Shown here: positions 24,246 to 35,688 of the stretch, piece by piece
Position numbering within the stretch: the first letter of the stretch is position 1
How the letters are laid out: each line of letters begins with the position of its first letter
Source: Delphinus delphis
Lineage: Eukaryota; Chordata; Mammalia; Artiodactyla; Delphinidae
Direction: 5' to 3'
Assembly (NCBI RefSeq): GCF_949987515.2
Contig: NC_082691.1
Location: forward strand, 63,991,740 to 64,055,739
Length of the DNA stretch: 64,000 nucleotides
Program-made: the position numbers and the translations under genes
Notes under the pieces: generated by a model
What the model was told of the DNA's origin: nothing
Databases searched by the model: none
Seen by the model: only the letters and a program-made list of their open reading frames with translations

Positions 24246-24319
24246 TACACACCCAAATGTATAGATTATTGGTAAGATTTACATTTTAAAACCAAGGGCT
24301 TATAGTCCAAGATAGCTAC

Positions 24320-24655
24320 ATTTCTTTGATTTCTAGTGTGTTTGCACATTTAAAAAATTTACTTTTCTTTGCCATTTGTATTTCTGCTTTGCTGAATTCC
24401 CTGTTCCTATTCTTCTTTTCCTTTTTTTTGGTGGTGGTGATAATTATCTCCTTATTGACTTATAATAGCCTTTTATGTGGAAATGATTTTAATCTTTGGT
24501 TGACTGAGTATGATATAAACATTGTTCTCAATTTTTCACTTGTCTTTTAATTTTGTTTCTGAGTGTGTTTTTTTTTTTAATAGGAAATTTCTAAATTTTA
24601 AGTAGCCAAATCTATTAACCCCTTTCTTTATAGTTTCTGCTTTTGGTGTCCAACC
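24320..24655 (-). mobile_element. ancient L1 LINE 3' fragment
   Basis: T-rich antisense L1: 'tttgccatttgtatttctgc', 'aatagccttttatgtgg', 'tagccaaatctattaaccc' and a closing 'tagtttctgcttttggtgtc', as in the 3' part of old L1M elements. No reading frame remains. Confidence 0.6.
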
Positions 24656-26213
24656 TGGGTGGTCTGTCTAATGCCCTTTCCTGTTTCTTCTCTGTGCCAG
24701 TCTGTGGTTGTGCTCAGGCTGTTGTGTTCTGTGCTATGACAGCTTCAGTCATATCCTCTACTCTGGTGCACTGGGTTCTGTGAGCCAAAGAGCTATGTTC
24801 TCTTCTGCTTTCATATCTCAAAGAGCTTTACACGAAATGTCTCCTAGGTTTTACCCAGTTTCTTCCTTCCGCCTGTGGAGAATGACCCAAGTGATAGACA
24901 CTCCACAGCTTTCAAAATACCACTCCCCTCTGATCTTTGCCCCTCCTCCACCATGGGCTCTCCTTTAGGATGACTGGCATTCCGAAAGTTTCCTTAGCAC
25001 TCTTATAAATAGCCTTGCCCACACCATACCCACACCATGCCCTCCAGACATGGCCAGATGTGTCCCCATCCCATGTGAACACAGGGTGGGCTCAGGTTGG
25101 GCATGTGGGGCCCATTTATATCTATGTGTACAGATGTAAGAGAGGTGAGTCAGTGATAAAGTTCTGTACCTCAATCCCCCAGTTCTCTAAGCTGTTTGGT
25201 TCCCCAGCGTCTCAAGGGACTGGCTTGGTATTTCCACAGGTCAGGTACACCTGGAGCGCAAGCGTTCCCTCAAGTTGAGGAACATCAGATTGTGTTATGA
25301 ATGGCTTTTCTAAAATTCCATTAATTAGAAAAAATATTCTCTGGCCTAAAAGTTGCTAAACCAAGAGACCTCTGTGTTTTCTTAAAATATCTGTCTCTGA
25401 GTAGTTGGTAGTCTGTGTCACAATGTACACAATTCCCTATCACATAAAAATGCAGGTAAAGACGAGCGAAAGAATCAAAACAAAATATATGTGAGGAGTG
25501 TTTAACCCCCTAAAAAGCATTGTATAAGCACAGGATTGTCAGTGGTCACCTGCCACAGCAGCAATGTCCTCTTTGTGTGCCAACAGTGTCGTCCGTGGCC
25601 TTCTGTTCAGATATTAAGGGTGTGTCCATAATAGTCAGGGAGCCTGTGAGGGGGAGGGTTGATGGAAGAGAGACTCAAGCTGGTGGTTTTCAGCCATGGT
25701 TGCACATTAGGATCTCTCATTTTCTTCTTTTCGCTGATCTATATTTTCAGTGTTTTGTTAATGAATATTTATTGCTCTTGTAATAAGAGAACAGATCCCA
25801 TCTTAGAATGTATCAGTTTTAGTGATATAAATAATAATTAGAAACGTACTCTTGCTGATTAGCGTTTTCTATATTAACAGCATGAGTTTCAGAGAATAAT
25901 CTACTTGGACAGTGAGCTCTAGTAGTTCAGAAAAGTCCAGAGTGTAATGTATTTTCATCAAAATAGCATGATTATTATAATTTATAGCAGTAATATGAAC
26001 ATGTAATTGTATTGAAAATTACAGTTTCTCTTCATGTCCTTAACATCATCTGATGCAAAAAAGCAAATGTGTCAATTAAATATGAAAATAATATTAAGAG
26101 GATTCTGAAGGAGCAACACAAGGCTGTTTAGATTATAACAGATGTTGCCTTTTCTATAGTCTTTCTGTGTATGTAGCATTGAATTAGCTGGTGTTATTTT
26201 TCTATTTTTGTAG
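24656..26213. other. gene-free stretch with a possible MER5-like fragment
   Basis: At about 25681-25720 'ggtggttttcagccatggtt' followed by 'gcacattaggatctc' resembles the end of a MER5-type hAT element. Frames of 86-87 codons at 24708, 25015 and 25520 show no recognisable domain. Confidence 0.4.
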
Positions 26214-26278
26214 GTAAATTATGGAAGCTATGTGGACATCGCATGTGTTAAGAGTTTTGTTGCTTTGGACTTCAAAAG
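26214..26278 (+). CDS. weak candidate exon (65 bp), unidentified
   Basis: A T-rich tract ending GTATTTTTCTATTTTTGTAG-like is followed by 65 bp and a donor-like AAAAG|GTATAA. One frame is fully open (VNYGSYVDIACVKSFVALDF...). But if the exon at 20956-21066 is spliced to it, its phase 1 end forces another frame, which reads KLWKLCGHRMC and then a TAA. That would make this a terminal coding segment and leave the donor unused. The two readings conflict, so support is weak. Confidence 0.2.
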
Positions 26279-27778
26279 GTATAACTTACAGTACAGCAAT
26301 ATTGCCAAAGCCTAATTAGAGTAAGATGCCTGTTAGAGTGATCATGTCCCCCAGTGCCTAATCTCTGGGTTGGAGAGAGGTTCTCTCTTCAGGCTGATGT
26401 GGAAAAAATCTTGCAAAACCACTAATTCTCAGGCTCGCCATCGTTTCATTTTAATTATATTCAACCTAGATCCCAACCCTTCCTTCAGGGCTTGGTCTGA
26501 ATAAATTATCTCCTCACCTGGATGCCGAGAGCCACATTTGAGGCCCTCTAGGGACAAGTGGGCAGGTCATTGTGCATCACAGCTTTTAGTCCCATTTGCT
26601 GGCTCCTTATTATATTCTTCTCCTTTTTTGTCTTTTTATTTCGCTCCACTTTTAAATGTATTCTCTTTTGTTGTATTGACAGGACCTTGTAAGCCCCTTA
26701 AATCACTTCTGTAATGGGGCGGGGGGTGGTGAATAAATCAATATTGGCACCTCTCAGGACTTTCCTAACCGCCATTGCTGGCAGTCACATTTCCCTCACG
26801 AGAACATTGTGAACTCCATGCCTCTCTAACGACCTCTCTCACTTACTGTATTTCACAAGTTAGATTTTCCTTTCCTGCTAGAATAGATGTGCACATTCCT
26901 TGGACACAACAGTTCTTGGATTCTTTCTACTGTTTAGTAAATATTTGTTGTATCAATAAATCAACTAACCTAAAAGCAGTCAGCAAGCCATAGACAAATG
27001 GAGCAATCAATGATTTAGAATACTGGCTGTGATCTTACTTTCCAAATTTATTTTTACAGATTGTGCTAAGAAGAGGCTGATATGACTCTCCAACAGTATT
27101 TACTTAAAGTTGGCTTTAAAGAGAGGTATGATTCTGAAAAATTTAATAGCTCAGGACATTTTTTTCTATGAGTGCTTAGGTGACATTGGTTTGAACACAG
27201 GGTTCAGGTTTTGTGAATGTTTGAAGCTTATACAATTTTGGAGCACTTTTAAAGAAAAAGAATAAAAAATTTTAGTACAACATTAGGTATAAAAGTGTAT
27301 ATTTAGTTAGAGTCAAGAAAGCATAGCAACATATTACATGTTTGCAAAAAATCAATAATTGCCACAAATGTCACAAAATCCATAAAAATAACATATTTAT
27401 ACCGTTGACTGCTTGATAGTGCTTTAATACTTCTGCATATTTTTGACTGCACATTCTTTATTCGCCTCTTTCCTTAACAACAATTTTATAATTTCATTTT
27501 CTGTAGAATGAATTGAAAGATAATTCAATTTTCCTCTGGCATTATTGAGCAAATATTTTTAGAAAGTTACTAATAGTTTGCAAGAGTTTCTTTCTGCTTT
27601 ACCACTTATTATTAGTAATGTGTTAGTTTTTAGGATTGTTATCTTATTTAGGGAAACCTTAATCTTCTTTCATATCTGCAGTGTAAGATTTCAGAGCATT
27701 TCAAATTTTATTGTTCAGTGTTAAATTTTATTATTTCTTTTGACTTTTTATTTTTAGTGGTTTCAGAGACAGCAATTT
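26279..27778. other. gene-free stretch, nothing recognised
   Basis: AT-rich, with a G-rich spot near 26717 (GGGGCGGGGGGTGG). No gene or clear repeat. Confidence 0.45.
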
Positions 27779-28091
27779 TTTAAAAAATTATTTATTTATT
27801 TATTTTTGGCTGCATTGGGTCTTCATTGCTGTGCATGGGCTTTCTCCAGTTGTGGTGAGGGGGGCTACTCTTCATTATGGTGCACGGGCTTCTCATTGTG
27901 ATGACTGCTCTTGTTGTGGAGCACAGGCTCTAGGCGTGGGGGCTTCCGTAGTTGCAGCATGCAGGCTCAGTAGTTATGACGCACAGGCTTAGTTGCTCTG
28001 TGCCATGTGGGATTTTCCTCGACCAGGGATCGAACCCGTGTCTCCTGCTTTGGAGGGCAGATTCTTAACCACTGTTCCACCAGGGAAGTCC
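27779..28091 (-). mobile_element. CHR-type tRNA-derived SINE, short form
   Basis: Minus-strand element beginning GGACTTCCCTGGTGGAACAG, with a B-box-like GGTTCGATCCC, two internal TAGTTG units and an A/T-rich tail (TTTTTTAAAAAATTATTTAT on the plus strand). No clean target-site duplication was found by eye, so it is probably older than the copies at 32218 and 50287. Confidence 0.88.
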
Positions 28092-29819
28092 AGTGATAAA
28101 TTTTAAATAGCCGTGGAATTGACAACTGTCATTAGCCAGTTAGTCATCAGTGTCCTCATTGAAGTTATCTTCATCACCATCAGTATTTTTTGTGAAAGCA
28201 GGAAGATATTTAAATATTTTTCTAGTGTCTTCATATGATTCACTCTTCTTCATTAGCTAGATTATTAAGCGCTCCAGGAGCCTATTTAATTACCTCTATT
28301 TGAAATTTATCATCTCGTCATAATGAACTAATCTTGGTTGACTTTAAAGTGTTTTTGTTATGATTTTCTTGTTGATAGCAGAATAAGCTTTTTGATTTTA
28401 TATGGGAGTTACATGGCAAAGAATGTTATTGTATATGATAGGTTTGTAATTGTGTACTTTGAAGTATCAAATATTCCTGAATGGCAAGAACTTCCACTTT
28501 GACTTGGTGTCTGTGAAACTGGAATCTTTCCCTTACACTTTTAGATGTCTGATATTCAGAACATCAGATTTCGTATGTTTCAAACTGTGTATTATCTCCA
28601 TCACACTTACACTTTCAGTACCGGGCACCACAGAACATGCTCGTCTAGCGCTACATCTTTTTGCTCTGCGCCTTCCTCTCATGACACTGGGTGAGGAGGA
28701 GCAGTGGGTGGTAGCGAAATTCCTGGAATCTATTCCTCAGCAGAACAGCTAGTGAGATTTTAGCCATATTCAGAGTTGACTGCAAGCCACATAAATATTA
28801 CGTCCCCAATTCGCTATCAAATTTAAGAAGGCCACATCCCCTTTATTGGCTCCAGGATCATCCGATTAGTTAGAGTGAAGAGGTTTAAAGTGCTATTAAC
28901 TTAAATTCTGTTTAACTGGCCATGGTAATCAATACTTGTTCCATCTGGTACCAGTTCCAGAGAGAAAAGTTCATGGCATCACCTGTAAACTCTCATTTCT
29001 TTGTGCCAGACATCCCAAGAACATTAAGATCATCTGAATATGGGGAACAGTTGGTACCAAACCCCTTTATATAAACAAAAAATCTAGAAACTTTGTCTTC
29101 TAACTTAGGACAGAATACTAATTAAGCCCAGACTCCATTCACTTGCCATTTAGTGAAGTTTAGTTCTGTAATATTCCTTGAATCCTTTAATGTTATCTTC
29201 CTGCATTTAGGTGAACTGTTGTCTTATTTATTTGAGGATGAAAATTAGGAAATCTCTTTAGGTCTCTAGTCATAAGTAAGGAAACTGAATCTTTTATTTT
29301 ACTAACTCTTTTGGGATAAAATTAAGTAGTTACTCATTCCTTGGAGAAAAAGATGGTGTGTAATCCTCATCTTTCACACTTAGCAGCTCACAAAAATGAA
29401 AAAAAGCAACTAACAAGTAATTCTGAAAGAAAACATTAAAAATTTCCCAGATTTTAATCACACATGAAATAGATAAGGACGAGAGGTGGGATGTATTTCA
29501 ACTTTTCCTAAAACACACACACACACACACACACCATACCAGACATACTTTACATTCTCTACTTCTAAAACCAGTGCCTTCTGGACCTAGTCCTCCCTCT
29601 CCACCCTAGTAGCAGTGGTATATTTTTCCTCAGGCTGGCCAACAATTTCATCACCTCCCCTGATTTGGCTGCCTTTGTCCTTGATTTGAGTCCCTCTCAT
29701 CATTTGTGTATATAATTGATTCCTCCAGTGGTATTGGCTCGTGTCATCTCTGCCTTATCTTTGGTCGTGTAGTCTGTTGTGCTGGATCCACTGGACATAC
29801 ACATGCAAAAAAAAAAAAA
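28092..29819. other. gene-free stretch with short (AC)n
   Basis: An (AC)n run lies at 29512-29534 and an A tract at 29807-29821. A 100-codon frame at 28450-28752 shows no recognisable domain. Confidence 0.45.
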
Positions 29820-30665
29820 AAGAATCTAGAAACCGACCTTATACCTCACAAAAATTAACTCAGAGTGGACCATAGATGTAAATGTGAAATACAGAACTAT
29901 AAAATTCCTGGAAGATAACATAGGAGAAAATCTAGATAACTTTATGTATGGCAATGGCTTTTTAGGTATAAAACCAAAGATATGATCCATGAAAGGAAAA
30001 ATTAATAAGCAGAATTTTATTAAAATTAAAAGCTTCTGCTGTGTGAAAGACACTATCAAGAGAATGAGAAGACAAGCCACAGACTTGTCTTCACAGGTGA
30101 AGAACTGTTACCCTAAATGTACCAAGAAGAAAAAACTGGATTTGAAAATGGGCAAAAGACCTTAACAGATACTTGACCAAAGAAAATAAATGAATGGCAA
30201 GTAAGCATGTGAAAATATGCTCAACAACATATGTCATTAGGGAATTGCAAATCAAAACAACAATAAGATACTGCAGCACTTATCTTAGAATGGCCAAAAT
30301 CCACAAAACTGACAACACCAAATGCTGGTGAGGATGTCGGAGCAACAAGAACAATCATTCATTGCTGGTGGGAATAAAACTGGTACCGGCACTTTGGAAA
30401 ACAATTTAGAAGTTTTTAATAAATTTAAAGATACTCTTAACCATACAATTCAGCAATCATGCTCCTTAATATTTACCAAAATGAGTTGAAAACTATGTCC
30501 CCATAAAAACCTACGTATGAATGTTTTTAGCAGCTTTATTCATAATTTCCAAAACATGGAAGCAGTATGTCCTTCAGTAGGCTAATGGATAAATATACTG
30601 TGGTACATCTAGATAACAGAATGGTATTCAGTGCTAAAAAGAAATGAGCTATCAAGCCATGAAAA
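29820..30665 (+). mobile_element. old L1 LINE fragment, 3' half of ORF2
   Basis: Plus-strand ORF2 tail, decayed. It starts 'agaatctagaaaccgacctt', passes 'aattaactcagagtggacca', 'aaatgggcaaaagacctta', 'gcaaatcaaaacaacaataa', 'attgctggtgggaataaaac', 'acaattcagcaatcatgctc' and 'gcagctttattcataatttc', and stops at 'caagccatgaaaaga'. These are the standard order for the C-terminal third of L1 ORF2. Several stops and frameshifts are present. The 3' UTR is missing. Confidence 0.85.
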
Positions 30666-31012
30666 GACTGCAGGGATCCTGGATGGCAAAGGCTGTGGGT
30701 ATCTGTACCTGTGGCAAGGGCTGCTGGCTCCTCAGTGGCAAAAGACCCTGGGGTCCTCCTGCTTTCTTTTTCTCCCATGAAGGCAAGTCGTGGTCTGAGG
30801 AATCCCTCTGTGGGATGGCATAATGCAGGTAGAATGCTTCCTGCAGTTTTCTCTGCAACCATCCTTAGTTATTGTGCTCCACTGGGTTGTTGTTCTTAAT
30901 CATACTCTGGAACTCTCAGAGCTATTTTCATTCATGAGTAGTTGTTAATATGTTGTTTCTATGAGGGGATGAAGGTCAGGACCTCCTAGTCTGACATCAC
31001 CTTCAAGAGAAA
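30666..31012 (-). mobile_element. old L1 LINE 5' UTR fragment, inverted
   Basis: Read on the minus strand it begins near 31005 with 'agactaggaggtcctgacct', which matches the L1 5' start pattern (aagatggcggagtaggaggac...). It goes on through 'gagcacaataactaaggatg' and 'agagggattcctcagacca' to 'ccacaggtacagataccca'. It adjoins a plus-strand ORF2 tail at 30665, so the two pieces are in opposite orientation. The source L1 is older than the copy at 34284 and has a different 5' UTR. Confidence 0.6.
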
Positions 31013-32203
31013 CCACTCGTATTCAGTTTCTTACAGGAGGTACCAGTTAGCAGTAGAAAAAGAAAATGATTTAAAAGGTATATGGATTGTGGAAAGGAAG
31101 ATAAAAAACTGTCATTATTTGCAGCTATTATGATTGTATAGAAAGCTCCCCACCCAAATTATGTGTAAATTACAAATAAATTATTTTAATTGTTAAGAAT
31201 TAGCAAGTTTGCTTGGCACCAAACCAATTTGCATAAGTGAATTCTGTGTCTCTGCATAGCAATTTTATTTCCATAAAAAAGTTGAAAAAAAAACCTCATG
31301 TATATCACCTCCCTCAAGATTCTGATAAATTTTAGCCTTGAGAGATGAGCCCCAATTTGCAAATCTCTTTGCCTTGCCAGTAGAAGTTTTGGTTAAACTT
31401 TACTTGCCTTGATTGAAGAAAATAATGGGTATTTTTGTTCTTAAAATGTAAAATTATATGTAATACTATATTGAATATACCTTTTCTAATATATATACCT
31501 ATCCCTCTCTGTTTAGATTTTTGATTACTTCTCCACCCATCAACTACCACTCGCCCACCTCTACCCTCAACCCTTGAGAAGTACCATACAATAGCCACAT
31601 TAGAAGCCAGGGAATAATAGTGGGCAGAAAGTTTTGCAGATATTAACTTTCTACTCTAACAAACCCATCTGTATCTCTTTCTCCTATAAACATTCTGTTT
31701 GGCAGTACTGCTAAGATCTATTTCTCCTCTTTCATTTTCTAATTAACTTGCAATGTGTTTTCTCTGAATTCATAATGAGCTTGTAATAAAAGTAATTTGC
31801 TTCACCAGGTGGTATTTCTCACATTCCAGATGTTAATATAGGTCTTAAACCATGGTCAGCTTTAAGAGTAACAACAGCACAGTACTACTTATGGTATCTA
31901 CCAAATGAGTTGCAGAATGTAGTTGTTAAAGGATAATTATAGATTGAGTGACCATGGAATTAATTATCCAAACACTTTTGGGAATGAAAGGGAGCACTAT
32001 TAATAATTATTCTGGGACACATAAACAGGAACAGTTCTAGGCAAACTGAGATGTGTGGTCATCCTGATTATAGAGGAATCTAGCTCAGTGAGTACCCAGC
32101 TGAAAACACATCTGGTCGGTACAGGTCCTATTTCAACAATTAAAATATTGTAAACAGAAACTATCTTGGTTTAAGAAATGTGCCCTATCATAATTGTCAT
32201 CTT
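31013..32203. other. gene-free stretch, nothing recognised
   Basis: AT-rich, no recognised element. Confidence 0.45.
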
Positions 32204-32217
32204 TAACTAGCACTCTT

Positions 32218-32571
32218 TTTTTTTCTTAATTTATTTAATTATTTATTTTTGGCTGTGTTGGGTCTTCGTTGCTGTGCGTGAGCTTTCTCTAGTTGCAGTG
32301 AGCGGGGGTTGCTCTTTGTTGCAGTGCACGGGCTTCTCATTGTCATGGCTTCTCTTGTTGCGGAGCATGGGCTCTAGGCACGTAGGCTTCAGTAGTTGTG
32401 GCATGTGGACTTGATAGTTGTGGCTTGTGGGCTCTAGAGCTCAGGCTCAGTAGTTGTGGTGCACGGGCTTAGTTGCTCCACGGCATGTGGGATCTTCCCA
32501 GACCAGGGCTCAAACCCGTGTCCCTTGCATTGGCAGGCAGATTCTTCACCACTGCACCACCAGCGAAGCCC
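32218..32571 (-). mobile_element. CHR-type tRNA-derived SINE, long form
   Basis: Minus-strand element ending (5' on minus) GGGCTTCGCTGGTGGTGCAG. A perfect 14 bp duplication TAACTAGCACTCTT at 32204-32217 and 32572-32585 brackets it. The body has three internal ~22 bp units as in the 2239 copy. The intact duplication suggests a fairly recent insertion. Confidence 0.92.
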
Positions 32572-32904
32572 TAACTAGCACTCTTGACACATGTGTTTAC
32601 TAGGCTTCATTGACACCAACAATTGGGGTGCCTGCTTATTGAGAGGGGGTTTTCCAAGCAATCCATGCAGAGTAACAAGTGTCCAACTATTCTATGAGGG
32701 AAAGATGATTTTGTATTTTTTGTCATTTTTTAAAGTTTGATTATCACCTGAAACAGCACAAAATATATAGTAACAGCGGTCCTATTCTATATGGGCTCAA
32801 AATGTAGACAAATGGTTCAAATATAAGACAAGAAGAATAAAAATTCTTTCTTGAGATGAGGTGGAAATTATTTGTACAGGTTTATAAATAATAATAAAAT
32901 AATG

Positions 32905-33120
32905 AGAATGAGCCTTTATTGTGTTCTGACTATGTGCCAGGCCCTGAGTTCTATTCATATTATAGCACTTAATCTTCTTAACAACCATATTAAGAAGTGA
33001 TTATTTCTATTATCTGGATGAGGAAACTGTTAAGGAATTCACACAAGATTACATAAGTGGCAGAATTAAGGGTATAAATTCAGATCTGTCTGACTCTAAA
33101 GCCTATCTTCTGTCTATTAT
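32905..33120 (-). mobile_element. MIR SINE
   Basis: Antisense MIR blocks: 'tgactatgtgccaggccctg', 'cacttaatcttcttaacaac', 'atctggatgaggaaactgt' and 'cagatctgtctgactctaaa'. Minus orientation. Confidence 0.85.
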
Positions 33121-33339
33121 GCCAAGGGACTTTATGGATTTTTTCATTTTATTATTTACATTGCCACTGTACCACTACTGATACAGAGGTCAGGCTCCTT
33201 TTGGACATTCATAAGGTGGCTCCTCAGTGTCCACTACACAACTACTATTGGAATTATTAAGTTGATTTTGGAAAGCATCTTCCCATGATTTGAGACTGTG
33301 TTTATATCTGTCACCAATGGCTCCTAATAAATCAAATGA

Positions 33340-34283
33340 GAGAAAGGGGAGATATTTTTTAAAAAATCAAATGGAACTCTAGAGAAAATTACAATATATG
33401 AGATAGAAAATACACTGGGTACGCTTAACAGCAAATTGACACTGCAAAAGAAAAGATTAATGAACTTGAAAACTAGCAATAAATACCAAACCAAAGCTCA
33501 GAGAAAAAGAAGTCTGAAAATTAAATAAACAGAGCCTCCATGACCTGTGTGAAAATATCAAGGAGTTTAAAAATATGTATAATTTGAGCCCCTTAAAGAA
33601 GTGGTGGTTGGAGAGTGGGGAATGAGAAAAAAATATTTGAAGAAATAATAAGGGAAAATTTACCAATTTCAATGAAAATTATAAACCTACAAATCCAAGA
33701 AGCTCAAAAAATGCCAAGCAAAATATATAGAAGATCATACCAAGGCACGTCATAATCAATTTGCTGAAAACCAATGATAAAGAGGAAATCTTAAAAGCAG
33801 CCAGTGAAAAAGACATGCCATACGTAGAAACAAAGATAAGAGCACAGATGACTTCTCACTAGAGACAATGCGAACCGGAACAATGGAACACCACCTTTAA
33901 TATGCTGAAAGAGGGCTTCCCTGGTGGCGCAGTGGTTGAGTGTCCGCCTGCCAATGCAGGGGACACAGGTTTGTGTCCCAGTCCAGGAAGATCCCACATT
34001 CCATGGAGTGGCTAGGCCCGTGAGCCATGGCCACTGAGCCTGCACGTCTGGAGCCTGTGCTCCACAACAGGAGAGGCCACAACAGTGAGAGGCCTGCATA
34101 CCGCAAAAAAAAAAATTAAGATTAAAAAGATTTTCAGACCAACAAACCTAGAGAGTTGTCAGCAGACCTGCATTACAATAATTATTTTTAAAAGTTCTTC
34201 AGGCTGAAGAAACATGATTCCAGATGGAAACTCAAATCTACACAGGAATAAAAACTGCCAGAAATAGTAAACATGCACGTAAA
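33340..34283 (+). mobile_element. ancient L1 LINE ORF1 relic, split by a SINE
   Basis: Decayed L1 ORF1 3' half on the plus strand. 'gaaataataagggaaaattt' and 'ctacaaatccaagaagctca' are followed by 'accaaggcacgtcataatca' and 'tcttaaaagcagccagtgaa', the order of the ORF1 C-terminal region. After the SINE at 33907-34115 it resumes with 'attttcagaccaacaaacc', 'cagcagacctgcattaca' and 'aagttcttcaggctgaag', and ends in the inter-ORF spacer. About 100 bp of expected ORF1 sequence appears missing around the SINE. It is older than both the SINE and the L1 on its right. Confidence 0.75.
33907..34115 (+). mobile_element. CHR-type tRNA-derived SINE (CHR-2-like)
   Basis: Plus-strand element beginning GGCTTCCCTGGTGGCGCAGT, with a recognisable A-box region (TGGCGCAGTGGTTGAG), a B-box region (GGTTTGTGTCCC, diverged) and 'ggagaggccacaacagtgag' before an A11 tail. 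This is the shorter, younger-type head/body found widely in whales. It interrupts an ancient L1. No clear target-site duplication is seen. Confidence 0.92.
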
Positions 34284-34465
34284 TATATAAAACTGGGAGG
34301 ATCTTCAAGATGGCAGAAGAGTAAGACATGGAGATCACCTTCCTCCCCATAAATACATCAGAAATACATCTACACGTGGAACAGTTCCTACAGAACACCT
34401 ACTGAACGCTGGCAGAAGACCTCAGACCTCCGAAAAGGCAAGAAACTCCCCACGTACCTGGGTAG

Positions 34466-34579
34466 GGCAAAAAAAAAAAAAAAAAAAAAAAAAACAGAGA
34501 CAAAAGAATAGGAACGGGACCTGGCAAAAAAAAAAAAAAAAAAAGAAAAAACAGAGACAAAAGAACAGGAACAGGACCT
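34466..34579 (+). repeat. ~57 bp tandem duplication with A tracts in L1 5' UTR
   Basis: The unit GGC-A(n)-CAGAGACAAAAGAATAGGAA-CGGGACCT occurs twice in a row (34466-34522 and 34523-34579). The second copy differs by a G within the A tract and by two substitutions. The consensus I know for related L1s has one copy. Confidence 0.8.
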
Positions 34580-35595
34580 GCACCAGTGGGAGGGAGCTAT
34601 AAAGGAGGAAAGGTTTCCATACACGAGGAAGCCCCTTCGCAGGCGGAGACTGCAGGTGGCCAAGGGGGGAAGCTTTGGAGCCACGGAGGAGAGCGCAGCA
34701 ACAGGGATGTGGAGGGCAAAGCAGAGAGATTCCCACACAGAGGAACGGTGCCAACCAGCACTCACCAGCCTGAGAGGCTTGTCTGCTCACCCGCCGGCAC
34801 GGGTGGGGCCTGGGAGCTGAGGCTCGGGCTTCAGTCGGATCCCAGGAAGAGGATGGGGGTTGGCTGCGTGAACACAGCCTGAAGGGGGTTAGTGCTCCAC
34901 GGGAGCCAGGAGGGAGTCCGGGAAAAAGTCTGGACCTGCCGAAGATGCAAGAGACTTTTTCTTGCCTCTTTGTTTCCTGGTGCACGAAGAGAGGGGATTA
35001 ACAGCACCACCTAAAGGAGCTCCAGAGACGGGCACGAGCCGCGGCTATCAGCACAGACCCCAGAGACGGGCATGAGACGCTAAGGCTGCTGCTGCAACCA
35101 GCCACTTCACGGTCCCGTGATCCAGGGATAACTTCCCCGGGAGAACACACGGTGTGCCTCAGGCCGGTGCAACGTCATGCCGGCCTCTGCCACTGCAGGC
35201 TCACCCCGCATCCATACCCCTCCCTACCCCTGGCCTGAGAGAGCCAGAGCCCCCGAATCAGCTGCGCCTTTAACCCCGTCCTGAGTGAAAAACAAACACC
35301 CTCAGGCGACCTACATGCAGAGGCGGGTCCAAATCCAAATCTGAACCCTGGGAGCTGTGCGAACAAAGAAGAGAAAGGGAAATTTCTCCCAGCAGCCTCA
35401 GGAGCAGCAGATTAAATCTCCACAATCAACTTGATGTACACTGCATCTGTGGAATACCTGAATAGACAACGAATCATCCCAAATTGAGGAGGTGGAATTT
35501 GGGAGCAACGATATATATATATTTTTTCCCTTTTTGTGAGTGTATATGTGTATGCTTCTGTGTGTGATTTTATCTGTATAAAATCATTTGTCCTA

Positions 35596-35688
35596 GGGTT
35601 CTGTCTGTCCGTTTTTGTTTCTTTTACTTAAAAAACTTGTCTTGGGGTTCTGTCTGTCCGTTTTTGTTTCTTTTACTTAAAAAACTTT
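35596..35688 (+). repeat. 49 bp tandem duplication in L1 5' UTR
   Basis: GGGTTCTGTCTGTCCG followed by TTTTTGTTTCTTTTACTTAA occurs at 35596 and again 49 bp later at 35645, nearly identical, just upstream of the T-rich part of the UTR. Confidence 0.85.

Noticed and set aside
33791..34106. Overlapping minus-strand frames of 69 and 102 codons
   Set aside because: They are antisense translations of the SINE at 33907-34115.
34422..34985. 187-codon minus-strand frame across the L1 5' UTR
   Set aside because: It is mostly Phe runs made by the A tracts and lies in a known noncoding L1 region. It has no recognisable domain.
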